From: Wenzhouxiangella sp. AB-CW3
Lineage (GTDB): Bacteria > Pseudomonadota > Gammaproteobacteria > Xanthomonadales > Wenzhouxiangellaceae
Direction of reading: 5' to 3'
Length of the DNA: 64,000 nucleotides
NCBI RefSeq assembly: GCF_014725735.1
Contig: NZ_CP061368.1
Location: 1,317,225 to 1,381,224 of the forward strand
Within the stretch, counting starts at the first letter, position 1; every line of letters begins with the position of its first letter. Made by a program: the position numbers and the translations under genes. Positions 33,573 to 42,580 of the stretch are shown one piece after another. The notes beneath the pieces are model-generated. The model was not told the origin of the DNA, did not search any database, and saw only the letters and a list, made by a program, of their open reading frames with translations.

Positions 33573-35120
33573 ATGAAGGGTTTCAAGTGGATGTTCTTGG
33601 CGGCTCTGGCACTGACGTGGTGCCAGGCTCAGGCGTCGGAACTCTGGAAGGAAGGTGATGCGGGAATCTACTTCGATCTGGGTTCGGTGGGTATTGGCAC
33701 GGAACAGATGCTGGCGCCGCTGCATGTGGTCATGCATGAAGACGGCGCACTGGACGAGAACGCAGCGGTCTTTGTCCGCAACCAATCCCATCTGGAGAAG
33801 TCGACCGGCTTGCTATCCGAGGCAGTCGGTGGTCGCGAAACCTTTGCAATCTATGGCAGGGCGCAGGGGGATATCACCAGTGCCGCAGGCCGGTTCGTCA
33901 ACCTGAGCGCCCAAGGCGGTTATGGTCTCCATGCAGATGCGCAGGCGCAGTCCGGACCGGCAGTTGGCTTGTTCGCCACTTCGCGTTCACCGGATGGCTA
34001 CGGCATACGCGTCAGCAGCGATGAGAGCGCGTGGTCGGGATACTTTACCGGTGGTCGATCCTATTTCGGCAATCGGGTCGGTATTGGCACCGAGTCCATC
34101 TCCGACAGCCTGCATGTACGCGCCCCCAGTGGCCAGAACGCATTGCGTGTGCAGACTGGGGGTCGCACTGCGTTTCGCGTCTACGGGAATTCCGGGGTGG
34201 GCGTTGGCGCCAACTACAACAGTTCCGGGGTGCCGGAACGGGGTTTGCGGGTGCATGGAGATGGAGACTTTGGTGGAGGGCTTTCAGCCACTTCGCTCAC
34301 CGTTACAACGGATCCGGAGCTTGATGGCTACTACTGGTTTCCGGATTGGTTCGATGACGAAGTTGTTGCGCCACACTTCATCGCCTGGAATAACCCCGCC
34401 GAAGGTGTTTATGCCCGTAGCACCCTGCTGTTGTTCCATCCCGATCGCCAGGCGCCAATGGCGACGTTTCGATCGTTTGGCGATGAGGATGATCGGGTAG
34501 ACCAGGTCGCACTCGGTGGGTGGCTGGACCCACTCATCCTTCAAGGCATGCCGTGGACCTATCCACGTGAAATTGAACTGCACGTCCATGGAAGGGCGCG
34601 CAAACCGGGTGGCGGGCTTTGGTCCACTTTTTCTGACGAGCGTCTGAAGGATGAGGTCGAGCTGCTGGAAACCGGCATGCTGGATCGACTCACCAGCCTC
34701 AATTCCTACCGCTACACCTATCTGCGCGATGCCATCGAGCAGGGGCTGGGTCATCCCGGAGAATACATCGGCTTTATGGCCCAGGAAGTCGAAATGCTGT
34801 TCTCGCAATGGGTTTACGAGAACAACCAAGGCTATCTGGAGATCTCCGAGCAGGGATTCACCGCCATCGTCGCCCAGGCGCTGCGCGAGCTTCGGGAAGA
34901 ACAGCGCCTTGCCGTCCGGCAGGCTGAGGAAGGCTTCAGGGCTGAAGTTGCGGCACGGGATGAGCGCGTCCACGAGCTGAGCGAGCGCCTGGCGGCCGCC
35001 GAGTCCACACAGCAGCAGATTTTTGCGCTGCAGGCCGAGCGGGATGCGATGTCCGAGCGCCTTGCCGTGCTGGAAGCGCTGCTGTTGGGCGGCGAGATCG
35101 CCTCGGTTCAATCACCTTGA
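33573..35120 (+). CDS. Secreted protein with C-terminal S74-type intramolecular chaperone domain
   Basis: 515 residues from ATG 33573 (GGTAAGGA upstream). A signal peptide (MKGFKWMFLAALALTWCQAQA) precedes a Gly-rich beta region with recurring VGIGTE units (LGSVGIGTEQM, NRVGIGTESI). At about 355-450 comes FSDERLKDEVELL, GEYIGFMAQEVE and SEQGFTAIVAQALRELREEQ, a Peptidase_S74 domain. Its SDERLK segment carries the Ser and Lys of the self-cleaving dyad described for phage endosialidase chaperones. A coiled coil ends the protein. It is likely a trimeric surface or secreted fibre that may cleave off its chaperone. The next gene starts 29 bases after its stop. Confidence 0.82.
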   Translation: MKGFKWMFLAALALTWCQAQASELWKEGDAGIYFDLGSVGIGTEQMLAPLHVVMHEDGALDENAAVFVRNQSHLEKSTGLLSEAVGGRETFAIYGRAQGDITSAAGRFVNLSAQGGYGLHADAQAQSGPAVGLFATSRSPDGYGIRVSSDESAWSGYFTGGRSYFGNRVGIGTESISDSLHVRAPSGQNALRVQTGGRTAFRVYGNSGVGVGANYNSSGVPERGLRVHGDGDFGGGLSATSLTVTTDPELDGYYWFPDWFDDEVVAPHFIAWNNPAEGVYARSTLLLFHPDRQAPMATFRSFGDEDDRVDQVALGGWLDPLILQGMPWTYPREIELHVHGRARKPGGGLWSTFSDERLKDEVELLETGMLDRLTSLNSYRYTYLRDAIEQGLGHPGEYIGFMAQEVEMLFSQWVYENNQGYLEISEQGFTAIVAQALRELREEQRLAVRQAEEGFRAEVAARDERVHELSERLAAAESTQQQIFALQAERDAMSERLAVLEALLLGGEIASVQSP

Positions 35121-35149
35121 AGAGACAAGCATTAGCTGGGAGTAACGTA

Positions 35150-38100
35150 ATGGCCAGGATCAGATTCGTTCTGGGATTTTCACTTCTGTTGACTTCCGCT
35201 GTGGTGCATGCCAACTACGTGGTCAACTCCAACACTGACGCACCGCGGTCGCCTTCGGCTGCGGCAGGTGACTGCGATACTGGCAACGTGGTGCCGGCGC
35301 CCGGCGCCGGCTTCGAGCCCGAGTGCACGCTGCGGGCCGCAATTCAGACTGCCAACCTGGTCGATTCCGGATCCCTGGCGATCATCAGCTTTGCCAGCCA
35401 CATTCCGACCAGCGGGGGCAATACAGTATTCACCCCGGCGACCGCATTGCCGGATATCGAAACGCCGATCCGCATCGATGGCACCAGCCATCCCAACTAC
35501 GATCCGCAGGATGGGTTTCCGCGGGTCATTCTCGACGGCAACTCGCTGACTGAAAGCGCGCATGGTCTGCGAATCACGGCCGATGGCTCGTTCTCCGAAA
35601 TCATTTCACTGAATATCATCCGCTTTTCCAGTGGCGCGGGGATTCAGATGACCAATGCCGACAACGTACTGGTGGGTCAGTCGCAGATCGGCCAGTTTCT
35701 CGGATCGAATGTGCCTGCACCCAACAACTGGGGAATTCGGATACTCAATGGCAACAATAACCAGATTGGTGGCACCAGCCAGTTCGCTCCACCGATCGGC
35801 CCCTGGCGCAACGTGATCTCCGGCAATACAGCCAGTGGGATAGAGATTGCCGGCGACAATAATCGCCTGGGTCGTAATCACATTGGTGTCAGTCCGATCG
35901 GTGATCAGCCCACGCCCAACGGTGCGGTGGGGGTATCGATTCTAGGAGGTCAGGGCAACGAGATTGGCCACCCGCAGGGACGCAGCGTGATTGCCGCGAA
36001 TGGTGGTGGTGATGTGCTGATTCTGCAGTCGGCCAGCCAGACTCTCATTCGCTGCTCCTTCATCGGCACCAATGCGGCGGGTGATGGCCTGCTGTCCCCG
36101 GGACCTGAGCCGGCCATAGAGGTTGTGGGCAATGGCCACACCATTGGCCAGCAAGGCTGCGCCAATCGTATTGCCGGGCAGGTGGCCATCGGTCGAGACG
36201 GCCAGTTTCCCGAGTCGGCCAACTTCAACACGGTCGAGTACAACTTCGTCGGCACCAATCCGGATGGCGACGATCTGGGGACCGACCAAACCGGTATCTT
36301 CGTGCTGGATGGTGAAGGCAATGAGATCCTCCACAATACGGTGGGCTTCGCGCTGACGGGCATCGGGCTGGGCGTCAACACGGTCAACAATTTCGTGCGT
36401 TCCAACTTTGTCGGCGTCAATGCCGACGGTGATGCCTTGCCCGTCATGTTCAGTGCCATTCGCGATGCCGGGCAAGGCAATGGCAACAACATCGGCGGTT
36501 CGCAGGAAGCCTGGGGCAACGTGGTTGGCCATGCCGCGATCGGGATCGAACTTGCGGCCGACAGCACGCTCTCCAGAGTCGAGGGGAATCTCGTTGGGGT
36601 CACGCCGGGCGGCGCGCCGGCGCCGGTCACTCATGGTATCCAGGCCTCGGGCAGTCAGCACCAGATCGGTACCATCGGTACGGGTAACCGCGTCGGTCAT
36701 GCCACACTTTCAGGCATTCGCCTGATGCCGGGCTCGGCGGATGTCTCGGTGGCCGACAATCGCATCGGCACCGAGCCGATGCTTGACGGAGGCTTCGGGT
36801 CCGATGCCATCGGCATCCGGGTGTCGGGAGCGGATCACCAGATCGGGAGCTTCAACTATATTGGCGGCATGGACAGAGGTATCCGTGTTTTCGAGGGGAC
36901 TCACGACATCTTCGACAACCGGCTTGGCATCGATGAGGTCCTCCAGGCCTACCCGATTGCCACGCATGGCATTCTGCTCGGCAATGGCTCGAGCAGTGTC
37001 CGGGTCATCGGCAACTGGATCGGCCACAGCACACGCGGCATTCGCATCAACAGTAGTTCGCCGTTCGCGGTGGTTGGCAACAATTGGGTCGGCGTCACTC
37101 CCGACGGCGATGATATCGGCAATACCCTGTATGGCCTCTACACCACCGGATCCGGCACGATGGTCGGTGTTGATCCGTCCACGTCAGATAGCATGCCCAA
37201 CGTATTCGGCTTCAACGGTAGCGGGGGCGGAGTCCGGGTCGGCAGTGACAACGCTCAAGTCATCAATAACTACATTGGCAGCACTCCTGCAGGCCTGACG
37301 GTCCCCAACGGTGGCGAGGCCGGACTGATCATTCTGGAATCGCCGCAGAATGTTCGTATCGGGCTCTCTGCCGAAATCAGTCAAAACATCATCCGCGGCA
37401 ATGCGGGGCACGGTATATCCGTCAGATCGGCGGGGCCGGACGTCGAGATTGGTGTCAACAGTATTCGGGGCAATGGTGGCCACGGCATATTGATTGGCCA
37501 AGGGGTATCCGATGTGGTCATGCAGAGCTCGGTAGACCCCAGCCTGGGTTCTCTCGACTTTTACGGCAATGAGGGTAGTGCCATTGCCTTTGATCCGGAT
37601 GCCGGCGCCGGCAACAGCATCCGCCGCGTTCTGCAACGCCGCCATGACAAGGGAATTGATCTGGGGCCGGGCGGGCGCGATCAGGATCCCGGGGATGCCG
37701 ACACCGGCCCGAACAACCTGCAGAATTATCCCGAATTCGACGAATTGGCATCCGGGTTCAATCCGGATGCCGGAAACGTGGAGATCCGCTTTCGCGTCGA
37801 TTCAGCACCTGGTAACTCGGCCTACCCGATTGTAGTTGATGTCTACAGGAGCGACCCCGCCGGTTCCGGATTGCTGATGGGTTGGATTGGCACCGTGGTT
37901 TACGAGCAGGCCGACGCACAGGAGTTCGTCGAGGTCAGTCTGACGCCGGTGCCCGGCACCCAGACGCCGGAGGCAGAGTCCTGGTTCGTGGCCGTTGCCA
38001 CCGACAACCTGGGCAATTCCAGTGAAGTTTCCGAACCCTTCGGCGGACCACCCCGCTACACCATCGGCGGCGTCGTTAACAACCTGGCCGGCAACGGAAT

Positions 38101-38368
38101 GAATCCCCTGGTGCTGCAGAACAACGGTGGCGACGATCTGGATATCACCCAGGCCGGGACTTTCTCGTTCCAGTTCGATACGCCAGTGCCGGACGGATTC
38201 ACCTACGAGGTCAGCGTCAGTCAGCAGCCTGACGGCCAGTCTTGCACGGTGAGTAATGGCAGTGGCACCGTCGACGGCGACGACGTCAACGACGTCCAGG
38301 TCATCTGTGATGCACTGGGAGATGTGATCTTCACAGACCGATTTGAGTTCGATCCGATTCTCCGGTAG
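35150..38368 (+). CDS. Large secreted right-handed beta-helix protein with CSLREA-type start
   Basis: 1072 residues from ATG 35150 (GGGAG upstream), with a signal peptide (VLGFSLLLTSAVVHA). Near residue 50 is ECTLRAAIQTAN, a variant of the CSLREA motif that opens many secreted beta-helix proteins. Repeated turns follow (VIGNWIGHSTRGIRI, VVGNNWVGVTPDGDDIGN, NNYIGSTPAGL), as in NosD/pectate-lyase-like solenoids. From about residue 860 come two or three beta-sandwich-like regions, and the end is VIFTDRFEFDPILR. No catalytic residues are identified. An adhesin or surface polysaccharide-binding role is an inference. Confidence 0.82.
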   Translation: MARIRFVLGFSLLLTSAVVHANYVVNSNTDAPRSPSAAAGDCDTGNVVPAPGAGFEPECTLRAAIQTANLVDSGSLAIISFASHIPTSGGNTVFTPATALPDIETPIRIDGTSHPNYDPQDGFPRVILDGNSLTESAHGLRITADGSFSEIISLNIIRFSSGAGIQMTNADNVLVGQSQIGQFLGSNVPAPNNWGIRILNGNNNQIGGTSQFAPPIGPWRNVISGNTASGIEIAGDNNRLGRNHIGVSPIGDQPTPNGAVGVSILGGQGNEIGHPQGRSVIAANGGGDVLILQSASQTLIRCSFIGTNAAGDGLLSPGPEPAIEVVGNGHTIGQQGCANRIAGQVAIGRDGQFPESANFNTVEYNFVGTNPDGDDLGTDQTGIFVLDGEGNEILHNTVGFALTGIGLGVNTVNNFVRSNFVGVNADGDALPVMFSAIRDAGQGNGNNIGGSQEAWGNVVGHAAIGIELAADSTLSRVEGNLVGVTPGGAPAPVTHGIQASGSQHQIGTIGTGNRVGHATLSGIRLMPGSADVSVADNRIGTEPMLDGGFGSDAIGIRVSGADHQIGSFNYIGGMDRGIRVFEGTHDIFDNRLGIDEVLQAYPIATHGILLGNGSSSVRVIGNWIGHSTRGIRINSSSPFAVVGNNWVGVTPDGDDIGNTLYGLYTTGSGTMVGVDPSTSDSMPNVFGFNGSGGGVRVGSDNAQVINNYIGSTPAGLTVPNGGEAGLIILESPQNVRIGLSAEISQNIIRGNAGHGISVRSAGPDVEIGVNSIRGNGGHGILIGQGVSDVVMQSSVDPSLGSLDFYGNEGSAIAFDPDAGAGNSIRRVLQRRHDKGIDLGPGGRDQDPGDADTGPNNLQNYPEFDELASGFNPDAGNVEIRFRVDSAPGNSAYPIVVDVYRSDPAGSGLLMGWIGTVVYEQADAQEFVEVSLTPVPGTQTPEAESWFVAVATDNLGNSSEVSEPFGGPPRYTIGGVVNNLAGNGMNPLVLQNNGGDDLDITQAGTFSFQFDTPVPDGFTYEVSVSQQPDGQSCTVSNGSGTVDGDDVNDVQVICDALGDVIFTDRFEFDPILR

Positions 38369-38378
38369 CCAACGCATT

Positions 38379-38457
38379 CGGTCGGCAGGTCAGCCTGGCG
38401 CGTGCGTAGGCAAGTTGATCCTGGCCTGGGCGCTACTCCCGCCGCGCCTGCCGACCG
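38379..38457. repeat. 11-bp perfect inverted repeat downstream of the beta-helix gene
   Basis: CGGTCGGCAGG (38379-38389) and CCTGCCGACCG (38447-38457) could form an 11-bp stem with a 57-base loop that is itself G+C-rich. It starts 10 bases after the stop codon. It may stabilise or end the upstream transcript, although no T-run follows. Confidence 0.5.
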
Positions 38458-38472
38458 ATCCTCCAATGGAAG

Positions 38473-38505
38473 GACAAAATCACGCCAAAGTCATGGTTTC
38501 GTCAT
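38473..38505 (-). promoter_or_regulatory. Operator candidate 3: three contiguous 11-bp direct repeats, minus strand
   Basis: On the minus strand the units are ATGACGAAACC, ATGACTTTGGC and GTGATTTTGTC. RTGAY is kept in all three; the rest of the consensus is kept only in the first. The set ends 74 bases before the ATG at 38580, a position like that of candidate 2 before its gene. Confidence 0.55.
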
Positions 38506-38579
38506 GCCGGGTGGACTGACCCCGACAAGACTGTGTTTCACGGACCAGGATCAACCTTGAACGCGACGGGAGAAGTGCA

Positions 38580-40055
38580 ATGAGAAAGACAGTCTTGGTA
38601 GTCATGGCCACCGCCGGCCTGTTGGGGGCAAGTGGCAACGCCTTCGGCCAGCACCTGTGGATCGGCAACGAGTCGGAGGACTGGTTCGATTCCGACAACT
38701 GGGACGGCGGTGTACCGAACTCGGGAACCAGTCAGGTTCGTATCAATACCACCAACCCCAACCCGACTTTGATCGATGGTAACGCGGCAGAGACCGGCAA
38801 CAGCTTCAGCGTCGGTCACAACGCCAGCGGTGAATTGTCGATTGTCAACGGCGGCAGCCTGCATACCCATGGTTCAGGCGTCGTGGGCAGCCAGGCGGGA
38901 GGCGATGGTAGCGTGATCATCCGCGGAGCGGGTTCGAGTTGGGAGGTGGACTCATCGAACTCTGCTATTGGAAACTCTGGCGCCGGTGAACTAGAGATTC
39001 TGGACGGTGGCCAGTGGATCGGTCCTGGAAGCGGCACTATCAGCATTGGTTGGCAGGCCTCGGGCAGCGGAAGTGTTGTCGTCAGTGGCACCGGGTCGAG
39101 CATGGATTTTGGTGGCGGGAATTTCTGGCTTGGGCATGTCGGCTCAGGCCAGATGACCATCAGTGACGGCGGCCAGGTGCTGTTCGGCACAACCTCCACT
39201 GTGGCGCAGGCAGCGAACAGCCATGGCGAAGTCCTGTTGACCGGTGCCGGGTCCCTGCTCTCCGGAACTCGTCTGCATGTGGGCAACAGCAGCAGCGGCC
39301 ACCTGCGATTGGTCGATGGCGCCATGTTGCATCTGACGGGCAGCGGATCTCCGGCGAACTACCGGTTGGTGATTGGCGCCAATCCGGGATCGGAAGGCGA
39401 GGTGGTCGTTGGCGGGCCCGCTGGCGAGTCGCCAGAAGCTCCCGGCCAGATGGATCTGTTTGGCGGGGTTCTGTTCAACGGCGGTGCCGGAACGCTGGTG
39501 TTCAACCACACCGGTTCGCTGGACATGCCGTTTCCCATCGAAGGCCCGGTCGGCACGAATGCCAGCGGTCTGATCCGTGCAGAGAACGGCGCCACGCTGT
39601 TTTCCGGTCAGCCGGTCAACTACAGCGGCAGCCTGCTCATCGAGGAGGCTGGGGTTTTCGGCGCCAGTGGGCAGTTAGGCGATGTGACCAATGAAGGCAC
39701 CCTGGTGGCCAGCCCCGGCCAGTCGGCCGCGCTTAGCATAGGCGGTGACTATGTCCACGGCGAGAATGCCGTGCTGGCCATCGAGCTCGCGCCGGGCCCG
39801 GTCGTTGATCTCGTCGAGGTAAGCGGTGCGGTGACCATCGAGGGCGGCAGTGTGGCTTTCACCGTTCTGCCGGGCAACTACGGCCGAGAGCCCCTCGACG
39901 GCCTTTATCCGATATTGACGGCAGCCGAAGGCATTGTTGGGGAGTTCGATCAGATTGTCACCAGCAATCCGAACGCCTATGTGCTGGTCCATGATGGTGA
40001 TACCGTCTATGTGCAGGTCAACGACCGCATGTTCCATGATCGCTACGAGCAGTGA
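38580..40055 (+). CDS. Secreted beta-solenoid protein with autotransporter-passenger-like repeats
   Basis: 491 residues with a signal peptide (MRKTVLVVMATAGLLGASGNAFG) and GGGAGAAG upstream. WIGNESEDWFDSDNWDGGVPNSG is the typical opening of autotransporter-type or PEP-associated passenger proteins. Repeats such as SGELSIVNGGSLHTHGSG, GSVVVSGTGSSMDFGGG and GQMTISDGGQVLFG build a beta-solenoid. No C-terminal translocator barrel is present; the protein ends RMFHDRYEQ, similar to the end of the upstream beta-helix protein. It is probably exported and retained at the surface by other means. The function is unknown. Confidence 0.8.
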   Translation: MRKTVLVVMATAGLLGASGNAFGQHLWIGNESEDWFDSDNWDGGVPNSGTSQVRINTTNPNPTLIDGNAAETGNSFSVGHNASGELSIVNGGSLHTHGSGVVGSQAGGDGSVIIRGAGSSWEVDSSNSAIGNSGAGELEILDGGQWIGPGSGTISIGWQASGSGSVVVSGTGSSMDFGGGNFWLGHVGSGQMTISDGGQVLFGTTSTVAQAANSHGEVLLTGAGSLLSGTRLHVGNSSSGHLRLVDGAMLHLTGSGSPANYRLVIGANPGSEGEVVVGGPAGESPEAPGQMDLFGGVLFNGGAGTLVFNHTGSLDMPFPIEGPVGTNASGLIRAENGATLFSGQPVNYSGSLLIEEAGVFGASGQLGDVTNEGTLVASPGQSAALSIGGDYVHGENAVLAIELAPGPVVDLVEVSGAVTIEGGSVAFTVLPGNYGREPLDGLYPILTAAEGIVGEFDQIVTSNPNAYVLVHDGDTVYVQVNDRMFHDRYEQ

Positions 40056-40217
40056 TCGGAACAGGGGCTTGTGCTCTGTTTCTGACCGGTTGCTCCCGGC
40101 CCCGGTGGGCTGTGTGAAAGCGGCTCACACTGCGTCTCCTGGCCTTTTCGCAGTACACGGAGCAAGGAGCGATCCGGGCTAAAATGAGCCCTGGATTCAA
40201 TAAACCGGGCGCAACCC

Positions 40218-41948
40218 ATGGCGCAGTCCGATTCCAGCGGCTCATTGATCCGGCGGGCAACCGATCTGTTGTTGACCGGTTTCGACGATTACAACGCCAG
40301 CTTTTCCGACCTGTCGCGGCGCGGCAAGCGCCGCTTCGAGGCCGGTGACCGGGTCGGCATGCGCTCGGACGTGGTCGCGCGTATGGCGCTTTACGACCAG
40401 AGTGTCGACGAGGTCATCGGCCGGCTCGAGGAGAGCCTGGCCAACCGGTTGTGGTCCCGCTCGATCTGGAAGGAGATCCACAAGGCCTTTGCAAAGGCCA
40501 TCGACGATCGCCTCGATGCCGAGCTCTACAAGACTTTCTTCAATACCACCAGCCGACGGCTGTTCAAGACCCGGGGTGTCGATCCGGCCATCGAGTTCGT
40601 GGCGCTGGATATCCAGCCTACCGACCGGATCACTCATCCGGTCTCACGCCACACCTACGCCGTGGGCGGTGATCTGGGCGATACGTTCCGGCGTGTTCTG
40701 CGCGACTACGAGTTTTCCATACCGTATGCCGATTCGGCAGGGGACGGCGAACGTCTTGCCGAGCGCCTGCGCTCGGAGTTGCTTGCCGTTGGCGAGTCGG
40801 CGATCACCAGCATCGAGCTGCTCGAGACGGTGTTTTATCGTGAAGGGCGCGCCTACCTGGTCGGGCGGGCATTCGGGCGCGAGCGTTATCTGCCCTGCGT
40901 GATTGCCCTGGTCCAGGAGGACAGCCAGGTACGCGTCGATGCGCTGCTGGTCCGACGCCTGCAGGTGTCGATCCTGTTCGGGTATACGTTCAGCTATTTT
41001 CTGGCCGATCTGCCCACGGTCGGCGATGCCGTGGTGTTTTTGCGCACGCTGTTGCCCGACAAGCCCATCGATGAGCTCTACACCGTGCTGGGCCGTGCCA
41101 AGCAGGGCAAGACCGAGCGCTACCGCGCCTTTGTGCGCCAATTGCTGGTGCGTCCGGAGGAAACGATGGTCGAGGCCGAGGGTCAGCGCGGCATGGTCAT
41201 GGCCGTGTTTACCCTGCCGTCCTATCCGCTGGTTTTCAAGCTGCTGCGTGACCGGTTTGCTCCGGTCAAGACCATTCGCCGCCACGAGGTCATCGAGCGC
41301 TACCACCTGGTTCACCGACACGACCGGGTCGGGCGATTGCTCGATGTGCAGGAGTTCAAGGACCTGCGCTTTCCGCGCGACCAGTTTTCCTCCGAACTGC
41401 TCGATGAGCTCATGTCGGAATGTCAACGCATAGTACGGATTGATGACGACACCGTCGTGATCCGTCACAGCTTTGTCGAGCGGCGGGTACGGCCGCTGGA
41501 CCTGTATCTCAAGGAGGTGGACGAAGCAGCGGCGCATCATGCCGTGACCGACATGGGCCAGGCACTCAAGGATCTGGCCCGCTCCAATATCTTTGCCGGC
41601 GACCTGCTGCCCAAAAACTTCGGCGTGACCCGATCGGGCCGGGTGGTGTTCTACGACTATGACGAGCTGACCCTGCTGACCGACTGCAACTTCCGTCACA
41701 TGCCCAAGGCGACCAACGATTTCGATCTCTACAGCGATGAAACCTGGTTCCATGTGGATGACAATGACGTCTTTCCCGAGGAGTTTCCCAGGTTTCTCGC
41801 CCTGAAGCCGGCATTGCTCGAGGTGCTGCGCGATGCCCACGGCGAACTGTTCGACGCCGACTGGTGGCTTCAGGTGCAGTCACGCATCCGTTCGGGAGAA
41901 TCGCTGGATGTGCCGCCCTACACCGATGAAGCCCGCCTGCGTGGCTGA
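40218..41948 (+). CDS. aceK: Isocitrate dehydrogenase kinase/phosphatase
   Basis: 576 residues, the usual length. Family segments are present, including the ATP-binding stretch near RGMVMAVFTLPSYPLVFKLLRDRF and the Asp-containing ARSNIFAGDLLPKNFGVTRSGRVVFYDYDE of the kinase-like core. AceK reversibly phosphorylates isocitrate dehydrogenase and so switches carbon between the TCA cycle and the glyoxylate bypass. aceA and aceB are not in the window. It stands alone between the solenoid gene and the convergent dcd. Confidence 0.96.
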   Translation: MAQSDSSGSLIRRATDLLLTGFDDYNASFSDLSRRGKRRFEAGDRVGMRSDVVARMALYDQSVDEVIGRLEESLANRLWSRSIWKEIHKAFAKAIDDRLDAELYKTFFNTTSRRLFKTRGVDPAIEFVALDIQPTDRITHPVSRHTYAVGGDLGDTFRRVLRDYEFSIPYADSAGDGERLAERLRSELLAVGESAITSIELLETVFYREGRAYLVGRAFGRERYLPCVIALVQEDSQVRVDALLVRRLQVSILFGYTFSYFLADLPTVGDAVVFLRTLLPDKPIDELYTVLGRAKQGKTERYRAFVRQLLVRPEETMVEAEGQRGMVMAVFTLPSYPLVFKLLRDRFAPVKTIRRHEVIERYHLVHRHDRVGRLLDVQEFKDLRFPRDQFSSELLDELMSECQRIVRIDDDTVVIRHSFVERRVRPLDLYLKEVDEAAAHHAVTDMGQALKDLARSNIFAGDLLPKNFGVTRSGRVVFYDYDELTLLTDCNFRHMPKATNDFDLYSDETWFHVDDNDVFPEEFPRFLALKPALLEVLRDAHGELFDADWWLQVQSRIRSGESLDVPPYTDEARLRG

Positions 41949-41960
41949 CTGACCGAAACC

Positions 41961-42530
41961 TCAGGCTCTGGGCAGGGTGACGCCGCGCTGCCCCATGTAC
42001 TTGCCGGCTCGGTCGGCGTAGGAGGTCTCGCAGGCTTCGTCGGATTCCAGGAACAGGAACTGGGCCACACCCTCGTTGGCGTAGACCTTGGCCGGCAGTG
42101 GCGTGGTGTTGGAAAACTCCAGCGTCACATGGCCTTCCCATTCCGGTTCCAGCGGAGTGACGTTAACGATGATCCCGCAGCGTGCGTAGGTCGACTTGCC
42201 CAGGCAGATGGTCAGCACATTGCGGGGAATGCGGAAGTATTCCACCGTGCGGGCAAGGGCAAAGGAGTTGGGCGGGATGATGCAGACATCGCCCTTGAAG
42301 TCGACAAAGCTCTTGTCGTCGAAATGCTTGGGGTCGACGATGGCGGTGTTGATGTTGGTGAAGATCTTGAACTCATCGGCACAGCGGCCATCGTAGCCGT
42401 AGCTCGAGGTGCCATGGGATACGAGTTTCTCGCCGGCGGCGTTCTGCCGGACCTGGCCGGGCTCGAACGGCTCGATCATGCCGTGCTTTTCGGCCATGTG
42501 GCGGATCCAGCGATCAGACTTGATGCTCAT
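41961..42530 (-). CDS. dcd: dCTP deaminase
   Basis: 189 residues, close to the 193 of E. coli. [45 protein letters not shown] and [22 protein letters not shown], with the catalytic Glu in the last of these, match the homotrimeric dCTP deaminases. The enzyme supplies dUTP for thymidylate synthesis. The gene converges on aceK with 12 bases between the stops and is upstream of the DegS-like protease on the same strand. Confidence 0.96.
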   Translation of the reverse strand: MSIKSDRWIRHMAEKHGMIEPFEPGQVRQNAAGEKLVSHGTSSYGYDGRCADEFKIFTNINTAIVDPKHFDDKSFVDFKGDVCIIPPNSFALARTVEYFRIPRNVLTICLGKSTYARCGIIVNVTPLEPEWEGHVTLEFSNTTPLPAKVYANEGVAQFLFLESDEACETSYADRAGKYMGQRGVTLPRA

Positions 42531-42580
42531 GACAACCCCGAACAGTCGATTTCTGCAAAGTGGTGAATTCTACCCGCTGT

